The notes beneath the pieces are model-generated. The model had not been told where the DNA came from. It ran no database searches and worked only from the letters and a program-made list of their open reading frames with translations. Made by a program: the position numbers and the translations under genes. From contig JAUYAJ010000247.1 of NCBI GenBank assembly GCA_030693565.1, positions 1-5,515 of the forward strand: a stretch of 5,515 bases of DNA, given 5' to 3'. Below, in pieces: positions 1 to 5,515 of the stretch. This DNA is from Rubrivivax sp. GTDB lineage: Bacteria; Pseudomonadota; Gammaproteobacteria; Burkholderiales; Burkholderiaceae_C. The stretch's first letter is position 1. Each line of letters begins with the position of its first letter.

Positions 1-88
1 CGGTCCACCTGTGGCGACGTCGTGCATGCCCTGCTCGGCGTGATCGCCTCACCGGCGCGCTGGGCCCTGGCAACACTGCCGCGCGCTC
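1..88. other. Unassigned sequence beyond the recC fragment
   Basis: I cannot assign a gene here. On the minus strand none of the three frames continues RecC. On the plus strand, frame 1 is open from the left edge to a TGA at 196-198. Its first 31 or so codons read as a plausible protein end ('GDVVHALLGVIASPARWALA'), with G/C highest at third positions, moderate at first and lowest at second, as expected of coding DNA in such a genome. From about base 90 on, that frame becomes Arg/Pro/Ala-rich, like an antisense shadow of the recC fragment. This could be the 3' part of a convergent gene fused to recC remains at a junction near base 90. It is too short to identify. Confidence 0.25.
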
Positions 89-247
89 TCACCCCGCAGC
101 CAGTTGCAGCGTCAGCGCCCGGGGCTGCGCAGCGCTGGCCACGATCACCTCGTCGGCCGCGAAGGGCTTGCCGTCGGCCGGCTGCAGAGCGGCCGTGAGC
201 AGGGCGGCGAGATCCTCCGGGTGGTTGGCGAAGTGCAGGCTGAGCAT
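89..247 (-). pseudogene. recC: Truncated 5' fragment of recC (exodeoxyribonuclease V, gamma/RecC subunit)
   Basis: From ATG 247 the minus strand encodes 52 residues that resemble the N-terminus of RecC, the subunit of the RecBCD helicase-nuclease that recognises Chi. The signs are the opening 'MLSLHFANHPEDLAALLTAAL' pattern (compare 'MLRVYHSNRLDVLEALM' in E. coli RecC), then 'PFAADEVIVASAA' matching the 'PFEPEMILVQS' strand, then 'RALTLQLAA' matching the following helix. The frame then meets Gly and TGA (91-89). Intact RecC has over 1000 residues and normally continues with a conserved 'HG(I/V)CANV' stretch, which is absent from all three minus-strand frames between base 92 and the left edge. 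So this is a truncated copy or a rearrangement point, not a simple single-base frameshift close to the stop. No good Shine-Dalgarno precedes the ATG, which lies 64 bases after the lipoprotein stop. RecC identity rests on memory of the family and on a short match; a short unrelated ORF is the alternative. Confidence 0.6.
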
Positions 248-311
248 GGCGGGCTGGCGCCATTGTGGCGGCTGGCAGGCAACCGCCGGCCTGTCGCCCG
301 CCGGCCGATTC

Positions 312-686
312 TCAAGCCGGTGGTCGCGCCGCCGGCGGCACCGGCGCCGGCTGCAGCACGCAGCGCATCGGGTACAGGATGACGGCATCGCCGACCGCCG
401 GCACGGCGCCCGCCGGCAGGGGATAGGCCTGCAGGTACCTGGACCGGCCGATACGGTGCTTGACCACCACCACCTGGGCGCTGGCCGGCAGGTCGGCGGA
501 TTCGACGCAGCGCGCGTCGACGCTTCGCATCAGGTTGCCGCGCGTCGACAGGGCGGCAACCCTGGCCTGCTGCCATTGCAGGTCGGCGAGATCGTCGATA
601 TGGGCGCAGCCGCCAGCCAGCAGGGCCGCCGCCAGGGCAGCAGCGCCTGCGGCAGTGGCCGCCGGGAAGGGAGGGCGGTGGATCAT
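312..686 (-). CDS. Small putative lipoprotein of unknown function, co-operonic with the RND pump
   Basis: I do not recognise this 124-residue protein. It has a basic N-terminus, an Ala/Leu-rich hydrophobic segment (about 10-24) and a lipobox-like LLAGGC, so Cys27 may be lipidated, leaving a mature chain of about 98 residues. The mature part begins with a helical-looking acidic stretch ('HIDDLADLQWQQ'), then probable beta-strands ('AQVVVVKH', 'RYLQAYPLP', 'VGDAVILYPMRC'), and ends in a Pro/Ala-rich tail. Two other cysteines, Cys60 and Cys109, could form a disulfide or help bind metal. The ATG overlaps the pump stop codon as ATGA, and a purine-rich AGAGG sits 8 bases upstream, so translation is likely coupled to the pump. 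That placement suggests an envelope accessory role in the efflux system, but this is inference from context only. Opposite-strand reading frames through this region are Arg/Ala-rich and lack domain signals, so this frame is preferred. Confidence 0.75.
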   Translation of the reverse strand: MIHRPPFPAATAAGAAALAAALLAGGCAHIDDLADLQWQQARVAALSTRGNLMRSVDARCVESADLPASAQVVVVKHRIGRSRYLQAYPLPAGAVPAVGDAVILYPMRCVLQPAPVPPAARPPA

Positions 687-3600
687 GGCTCAATCCTCTC
701 GCGGCGGGCCAGCCAGATGTACATGGTGGGCAGTACCAGCAGGGTCAGCAAGGTGGCCGAGACCAGGCCGCCGATCACGACAAAGGCCAGCGGCCGCTGT
801 GTCTCGGCGCCGATGGCGTGTGACAAGGCCATGGGCAGCAGGCCCAGCATGGCCAGCAGGGCGGTCATCAGCACCGTGCGCAAGCGCGTCAGGCTGCCCT
901 GGACGACGGCCTGCACCAGCTCCATGCCCTCGGCTCGGAGCTCGTTGTAATGGGTGACGATGACCACGCCGTTGAGCACCGCCTGGCCGAATAGCGCGAT
1001 GAACCCGATCGCCGCCGACACCGACAGCGGGATGCCGGCGAGCGCCAGCGCGACGATGCCGCCGATCAAGGCGAAGGGGATGTTGGCGATGATCAGCAGG
1101 GCATTGCGGAAAGACTTGAAGGCTTGGAACAGCAGCAGGAAGATCACGAAGATCGACAGCGGCACCACCCAGGACAGTCGCTTCATGGCCCGCTGCTGGT
1201 TCTCGAACTCGCCCGACCAGGCGATCTCGTAGTTGGCCGGCAGCACCACCTCGCGCGCCACCGCGGCCTGCAGGTCGGCCACCACCGAGCCCATGTCGCG
1301 GTCGCGAATGAAGATGCCTACCGCGGCGACGCGCTGCCCGTTCTCGCGGGCGATGTTCATCGCGCCGCTGGCCTGGTTGATCTGGGCCAGCTGACCCAGC
1401 GGCACATGGGCACCCGAGGGCGTGGCCACCAGCAGCCCGGCGAGCTGCTCGAGGGTGCGCAGCGGCTGGGCCAGCCGCACCACGACCGAGAACTTGCGCT
1501 CGCCCTCCCACAGCTCCGAGGTCGACTTGCCGGCCACCGCGGTCTCGATCACGTCCTGGATGTCGCCGACGTTCAAGCCGAAGCGGGCCGCTGCGTCACG
1601 GTCGATCTCGATCTTGAGCTGGGGCAGGCGGCCGTCGCGGTCGATGAAGGCGCGCATCACGCCGGTGGTGCCGCGCGCCAGCGACGCGACCTGGGAGGCC
1701 AGCTTGTTGAGTTCGATCAGGTCGTCGCCCTTGACCTTGATCACGATCTGGCCGTCGATCTGCGAGATGCTCTCGAGCACGTTGTCGCGAATGGGCTGTG
1801 AGAAAGCGACCTCGATACCGGTCAGCCGCGACACCGCCTCGTCCATGGCGGCGATCAGCTTGGGCTTGGTCATGCCGGGCCGCCACTGGTGCTCGGGCTT
1901 GAGTTCGACAAAAGCCTCGAAGCCATTGAAGATCTTGGGGTCGGTGCCGTCGTCGGGCCGGCCCACTTTGCTGACGACCGTCACCACCTCGGGCACCGTG
2001 CGCAGCTGGGTCCGTATGCGCGATGCCGTCTGCTTGGCCTCGTCGGGCGAGACCGAGGCAGGCAGCGTGGCATTGACCCAGATGGTGCCTTCGTCGAGCT
2101 CGGGCAGGAACTCCGAGCCCAAGGTGCTGCCCAGGACCAGGGCGGCGGCCATCACCGCACGCGGCCGGGCGATCACCCAGTCCAGCGTCGGCGTGTAGGC
2201 CCACTTGCAGGCCCGCACCAGGGCATTGTCGCCGTGGGGCAGGTTCTTGCGCAGCAGGATCAGACACAGCAGCGGCACCAGTGACAGCGCCAGCATCAGC
2301 GACCCCATCAGCGCCGAGGTCACACTCCAGGCCATCGGCGAGAAGATTCGACCTTCGTGGCGCTGCAAGGTGAAGATGGGGATGTGGGCGGCGATGATGA
2401 TGATCATCGCGAACAGCGTCGGCCGGCCCACCTCCACCGTGGCGCGCAGCACCGCCTGCAGGCGCTGCCTGGCGTCCTTCATCTGTGTCTCGCTGAGCTG
2501 GCCCAGGCGGCGGAAGATGTTCTCGACCACGATCACCGCGCCGTCGACGATGATGCCGAAGTCCATCGCCCCCAGCGACAGCAGGTTGGCCGGTATGCCG
2601 ACGAAGCTCAGGCCCAGGAAGGTGGCCAGCAGCGACAGCGGGATCACCACCGCGACGATGGCCGCGGCGCGCAGGTTCTGCAGGAAGACGAAGAGCACGA
2701 AGGTGACCAGCAGGGCGCCTTCGGTGAGGTTGGCGAAGACCGTCTTCAGCGTCTTGTCGATCAGCCAGGAGCGGTCGTAGTAGGGCACGATCTGCATGCC
2801 CTTTGGCAGGCCGCGCGTGTTGAGCATCTCGATTTTGGCCTTGATGCCGGCCAGCACCTTGGACGGGTTCTCGCCCTTGCGCATGATCACCACGCCATTG
2901 ACGATGTCGTCGGTGTCGTCCTGGCCGACCAGGCCCTGCGGCGGGTACTGGCCCACGCGCACCTCGGCCACGTCGCGCACCAGCACCGGTCGGCCGCCGA
3001 CCTCGGCCACCACCACCCGCTCGATGTCGGCCGACGTCCTGAAGCTGCCCAGCGAGCGCACCAGGAACTGCTGGCGGCCCTGGGTCATCGCGCCGCCGCC
3101 GGCATTGGCATTGGCGCGCTGCAGCGCGGCATAGAGCTGGCCCAGGTTGACCTTGTGGTCGCGCAGTCGCGCCAGGTCGGGGTTGACCTCGTACTGCTTG
3201 ATGGCGCCGCCCATGGTCACCAGATCGGCCACGCCGCTGACCTGGCGCAGCGCCTTCTCGACCACCCAGTCCTGCACTTCGCGCAGCTCGCGCGGGCTGT
3301 AGCCGTCGCCGCGCAGGCGAAAGCGCATGATCTCGCCGATGGCCGTGGACGGCGGCGGCACCAGGGTCTCGATGCCGGCAGGCAGGTCGACCGAGCGCAG
3401 CCGCTCCAGGATCTGCTGGCGCGCCAGCTGATCGCCCGGCTTGTCGTCGAAGGTGACCATCGCGAACATCAGCCCGTACTGCGTGTGGGTGAACAGGCGC
3501 ACGGTATTGGGGATGCCGGTCAGCGCGATCTCGATCGGCAGGGTGACTTGCTTCTCCACCTCTTCGGCGGCGCGGCCGGGATACAGGGCGATGACGTTGA

Positions 3601-3739
3601 CCTGGGTGTCGGAGACGTCGGGGAAGGCCTCGACCGGCAGGTTCTGGAAGGCGATGCCTCCGGCAACGACAAAGATGGCCAGGCCCAGCCAGACGAACAG
3701 CGGCTGGCGCAGCGAGAACTCGACGATGCGGTTGATCAT
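683..3739 (-). CDS. czcA: Heavy-metal efflux RND pump, CzcA/CusA family
   Basis: This 1018-residue proton-driven inner-membrane transporter is the motor of the complex. It opens with the family N-terminus 'MINRIVEFSLRQPLFVW' and TM1 (about 13-31), followed by the first periplasmic domain ('PVEAFPDVSDTQVNVIALYP'). TM2-TM6 span about 340-497, the second periplasmic domain about 541-855 ('GSEFLPELDEG' start, 'FSQPIRDNVLESISQIDGQI' inside), and TM8-TM12 about 857-1008. TM4 carries D393-F-G-x3-D399-G-A-x4-E406-N, with the acidic spacing of CzcA-type divalent-cation pumps; CusA-type copper/silver pumps differ here. Just after 'NVLES', where I recall CusA having a substrate-binding Met in 'DML', this protein has Val654. 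TM7 looks short: only about 12 residues separate RPR (525-527) from LGSEF (540-544), against roughly 18-19 in relatives I recall. The ATG overlaps the adaptor stop as ATGA, and the TGA overlaps the next gene the same way. Family is certain; the metal (Zn, Co, Cd, Ni or other) and the symbol are family-level inference. Confidence 0.96.
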   Translation of the reverse strand: MINRIVEFSLRQPLFVWLGLAIFVVAGGIAFQNLPVEAFPDVSDTQVNVIALYPGRAAEEVEKQVTLPIEIALTGIPNTVRLFTHTQYGLMFAMVTFDDKPGDQLARQQILERLRSVDLPAGIETLVPPPSTAIGEIMRFRLRGDGYSPRELREVQDWVVEKALRQVSGVADLVTMGGAIKQYEVNPDLARLRDHKVNLGQLYAALQRANANAGGGAMTQGRQQFLVRSLGSFRTSADIERVVVAEVGGRPVLVRDVAEVRVGQYPPQGLVGQDDTDDIVNGVVIMRKGENPSKVLAGIKAKIEMLNTRGLPKGMQIVPYYDRSWLIDKTLKTVFANLTEGALLVTFVLFVFLQNLRAAAIVAVVIPLSLLATFLGLSFVGIPANLLSLGAMDFGIIVDGAVIVVENIFRRLGQLSETQMKDARQRLQAVLRATVEVGRPTLFAMIIIIAAHIPIFTLQRHEGRIFSPMAWSVTSALMGSLMLALSLVPLLCLILLRKNLPHGDNALVRACKWAYTPTLDWVIARPRAVMAAALVLGSTLGSEFLPELDEGTIWVNATLPASVSPDEAKQTASRIRTQLRTVPEVVTVVSKVGRPDDGTDPKIFNGFEAFVELKPEHQWRPGMTKPKLIAAMDEAVSRLTGIEVAFSQPIRDNVLESISQIDGQIVIKVKGDDLIELNKLASQVASLARGTTGVMRAFIDRDGRLPQLKIEIDRDAAARFGLNVGDIQDVIETAVAGKSTSELWEGERKFSVVVRLAQPLRTLEQLAGLLVATPSGAHVPLGQLAQINQASGAMNIARENGQRVAAVGIFIRDRDMGSVVADLQAAVAREVVLPANYEIAWSGEFENQQRAMKRLSWVVPLSIFVIFLLLFQAFKSFRNALLIIANIPFALIGGIVALALAGIPLSVSAAIGFIALFGQAVLNGVVIVTHYNELRAEGMELVQAVVQGSLTRLRTVLMTALLAMLGLLPMALSHAIGAETQRPLAFVVIGGLVSATLLTLLVLPTMYIWLARRERIEP
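694..700 (-). promoter_or_regulatory. Ribosome binding site for the small lipoprotein gene
   Basis: The minus strand reads GAGAGGA here, a fair Shine-Dalgarno match, with 8 bases between the AGAGG core and the ATG at 686. It lies inside the end of the pump gene. It supports ATG 686 as the real start and suggests that the lipoprotein can recruit ribosomes as well as being reached by coupling at the ATGA overlap. Confidence 0.55.
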
Positions 3740-4896
3740 CGCCGCGCGTCCAGCATCTGGTCGAGGAAGAGGGCGCCGCCGACCACCACCTGCTCGCCGG
3801 CGACCAGGCCCTTGGACACCCGCCAGGACTGCGGGCCACCACTGCGCGCCTGGATCTCGCGGCGCTCGAAGCGGCCCGGCGCGCTCTGCACGAAGGCGTA
3901 GAGCTTGTCACCCTTGAGCAGCACCGCGTCGGCGGGCACGGTGGGCAGCGGCGACGGCCGGCTGACGCTGGCGGTGACGAACATCTCGGCCTTGAGCAGG
4001 CCCTCGGCATTGGCCACCTTCAGCCGCACCTTGACCGTGCGCGAGCTGGCATCGACCGCGTCGCTGATCGAGGTGACGGTAGCGGCAAAGCCGCGCTCGG
4101 GCCAGGCCGCGGCGCGCAGCGTCACCGGCTGTCCTGGTCGGAAGGCGGCGATCTCCTTCTCGTCGACGTCCAGTTGCGCCCACAGCGAGGCCGGGTTGCT
4201 GATGGTCAACAGCGGCGGCCCCTGCAGGTCGCTGCGCACCTCGGCCTTGGCGTTGACGTTGCGTTCGACCACCTTGCCGCGCAGCGGCGAGCTCAGCGTC
4301 AGGTGCTGGGTGACACTGCCGGCGGAAACGCCGTACTGGGCCAGTCGGGCGCGGCTGCGGCCGAGTTCGGCAAGGTTTCGCGCCTGGTCTGCCTCGGCCT
4401 GTTGCAGGTCCTTGCGGGCGATCACGCCGGCCTCGGCCAACTCACGGGCGCGCTCGACGGCAGCCCGGGCCAGGGTCTCGTCGGCCTGGGCCTTGTGCAA
4501 GTCGGCCTGGGCCTGGCCGATCTCGCTGGCGCTGACCTCGGCCAGCGCCTGGCCGGCTTGCACCGTGTCGCCCAGCGCCACGCGCAGGCGCTCGATGCGG
4601 CCGCCGAAGGGCGCATAGATGCGCGCCGTCTGGTCCTCGTCCCAGGCCAGCCGGCCCGGCACTTCGAGCGGCCGGTCGGAATCGGGCTCCACCAGGGCCA
4701 GGCGCAGTTCGGCCGGCGACTTCTGCTGCGGGAAGACGATGGCACCGCCACCGACGGTGGGCAGGGCCGGTGGCGCCGCTGGCTCGGGGCGCGTGCAGGC
4801 CGCCAGCAGGCCCAGCAGCAGGCTGCCGATGGCCAGGCGCCAGCGCCGAGCCGGTCGCCGCACAGAGGCGTCGGTGATCGTGGGGTCGAGGGTCAT
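3736..4896 (-). CDS. czcB: Periplasmic adaptor subunit (membrane fusion lipoprotein), CzcB/CusB family
   Basis: This 386-residue adaptor links the RND pump to the outer-membrane channel. The N-terminus has an Arg-rich stretch, a hydrophobic segment (about 21-31) and a good lipobox, LLAAC, so Cys34 should be lipidated. The order is typical: first lipoyl half about 93-121 ('APFGGRIERLRVALGDTVQAGQ'-type start), alpha-helical hairpin about 124-188, second lipoyl half about 200-233 ('SPLRGKVVERNV'), beta-barrel about 236-312, and membrane-proximal domain about 318-380. ATG 4896 is the first possible start because an in-frame TAG lies at 4902-4900. No clear Shine-Dalgarno precedes it; a GTG at codon 12 would give a more usual 22-residue signal and is an alternative. 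The gene starts 21 bases after the channel stop and overlaps the pump by ATGA. Beyond Met1 there are two Met, two His and one Cys, so neither a CzcB-like His-rich extension nor a CusB-like Met site is visible. Family assignment is secure; substrate is not. Confidence 0.93.
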   Translation of the reverse strand: MTLDPTITDASVRRPARRWRLAIGSLLLGLLAACTRPEPAAPPALPTVGGGAIVFPQQKSPAELRLALVEPDSDRPLEVPGRLAWDEDQTARIYAPFGGRIERLRVALGDTVQAGQALAEVSASEIGQAQADLHKAQADETLARAAVERARELAEAGVIARKDLQQAEADQARNLAELGRSRARLAQYGVSAGSVTQHLTLSSPLRGKVVERNVNAKAEVRSDLQGPPLLTISNPASLWAQLDVDEKEIAAFRPGQPVTLRAAAWPERGFAATVTSISDAVDASSRTVKVRLKVANAEGLLKAEMFVTASVSRPSPLPTVPADAVLLKGDKLYAFVQSAPGRFERREIQARSGGPQSWRVSKGLVAGEQVVVGGALFLDQMLDARR

Positions 4897-4917
4897 CGCT
4901 ACAGGCCGGTTCGGGGT

Positions 4918-5515
4918 TCAGGGTTGCCAGACGGTGCCAGCGGCCAGCAGCTCGGCGGCGGCCTTGGCGGCGTCGGCTTCGGCATTGATGCCTTCGATGC
5001 GGGCCGCGCGCAGGCTGCGCCGGGCGTCGAGCAGATCGAGCAGCGGGCTGGCGCCACGGCGGTAGGCCAGCTCGGCGGCAGCGGCCAGCTGCTCGGCGGC
5101 GGGCGCCAGCTGTTCGCGGGCCAGCTTGAGCCGCGCCGCGGCGATCTGGCTGCGCGAGCGCGCGAGCGCCAGGTCCGCCTGGGCCGCGAGCAGGCTGCGG
5201 CGCAACGCCTCGCGGGCGTTGCCCAGGTCGACCTCGGCGCGCGCTATCTCGCCGTCGTAGGCATGGCGGACGAACAGCGGCAGCGTGACCGACAGCGACA
5301 CCGTGTTGCCGTTGCCCGAGGCGTTGCTGGCGCTCACCGGGTAGCGGCTAACCTGGACCCCGAGGCCGATGTCGCGCACGCGCTGCGCCCGGGCCAGGCC
5401 GGCTGCCTGCTCGGCCGCTTGAACCCGGCGCTGCGCCGCCTGCACGTCGGCGCGTTGCTCGACGCTGGCGACCGTGGCAAGCGCGGCGGCCGACGGCCAG
5501 GCGTCGGCGGGCTGC
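4918..5515 (-). CDS. czcC: Outer-membrane efflux channel, TolC/CzcC family (partial, C-terminal half)
   Basis: This is the outer-membrane channel of a tripartite efflux system, which carries substrate from the adaptor-pump assembly out of the cell. Only the last 198 codons are inside the window; the frame is open to the right edge and ends at TGA (4920-4918). The visible part matches the second structural repeat of the outer membrane factor family. A long Ala/Arg/Gln-rich helix (RADVQAAQRRVQAAEQAAGL) comes first, then a beta-strand pair with the typical 'VSLSVTLPLF' element, then 'GEIARAEVDL' opening the next helix. Two further coiled-coil helices follow, with the family signature 'YRRGASPLLDLLDARRSL' near the end. 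Family members are usually a little over 400 residues, so roughly half is missing upstream. The channel-adaptor-pump order is that of czcCBA operons. The symbol is family level only; the metal is unknown. A GTG inside the helix near 5445 is an internal valine, not the start. Confidence 0.9.
   Translation of the reverse strand, partial: QPADAWPSAAALATVASVEQRADVQAAQRRVQAAEQAAGLARAQRVRDIGLGVQVSRYPVSASNASGNGNTVSLSVTLPLFVRHAYDGEIARAEVDLGNAREALRRSLLAAQADLALARSRSQIAAARLKLAREQLAPAAEQLAAAAELAYRRGASPLLDLLDARRSLRAARIEGINAEADAAKAAAELLAAGTVWQP

Noticed and set aside
248..311. GC-rich inverted repeats (GCCGGC with a 9-base spacer, GGCGG/CCGCC) in the gap between lipoprotein and recC fragment, as a terminator
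   Set aside because: Stems are only 5-6 base pairs, such repeats are expected by chance in this composition, and no T-run follows.
145..950. Several open frames on both strands across the lipoprotein and recC fragment
   Set aside because: All are Arg/Gly/Ala-rich shadows; only the frames starting at 686 and 247 show a signal peptide or family resemblance.
2357..3901. A 514-codon open frame on the plus strand opposite the pump gene
   Set aside because: It is His/Asp/Gln/Arg-rich with no domain pattern, the usual antisense shadow of a high-GC gene; the minus-strand frame encodes a clear RND pump throughout.
1596..4010. A long Arg/Ala/Pro-rich minus-strand frame overlapping pump and adaptor
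   Set aside because: It is an out-of-frame reading of the pump and adaptor genes, with low-complexity composition and no recognisable motif.
4897..4917. Internal promoter or ribosome site in the 21-base gap before the adaptor
   Set aside because: No Shine-Dalgarno-like purine run and no room for promoter boxes; the gap is simply a short operon spacer.
1..5515. CRISPR array, tRNA/rRNA, insertion sequence or new defence system
   Set aside because: No regularly spaced repeats, no RNA gene signatures, no transposase motifs and no terminal inverted repeats were seen; the window is almost filled by the efflux operon.

Overview
The window is GC-rich with strong G/C preference at third codon positions. 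It carries a heavy-metal-type RND efflux operon and the start of a RecC-like gene, which together suggest a high-GC Gram-negative proteobacterium. My best guess is a beta-proteobacterium of the Burkholderiales type; this is inferred from protein style and composition, not from a marker gene.

All recognisable genes lie on the minus strand, so the operon reads from the right edge to the left. In transcription order they are: (1) the C-terminal half of a TolC/CzcC-type outer-membrane channel, whose 5' part lies beyond base 5515; (2) a CzcB/CusB-type periplasmic adaptor lipoprotein; (3) a CzcA-type RND pump of 1018 residues; (4) a small lipoprotein of unknown function; (5) after a 64-base gap, the first 51 or so codons of recC, which then run into a stop and unrelated sequence. 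Bases 1-88 are unassigned.

The first three products should form a tripartite complex spanning the envelope. The pump in the inner membrane uses the proton gradient, the adaptor bridges the periplasm, and the channel crosses the outer membrane. The pump carries the Asp/Asp/Glu motif in TM4 (D393, D399, E406) seen in divalent-cation CzcA relatives. The adaptor has almost no Met, His or Cys, so no copper/silver relay is visible. The metal cannot be named from sequence. Adaptor-pump and pump-lipoprotein junctions are both 4-base ATGA overlaps, so the lipoprotein is probably made together with the pump. The operon promoter and any metal-responsive regulator are outside the window.

The points most worth following up are the broken recC start next to the operon, the uncharacterised fourth operon member, and an apparently shortened TM7 in the pump. 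I see no RNA gene, CRISPR array, insertion sequence or new defence system here.
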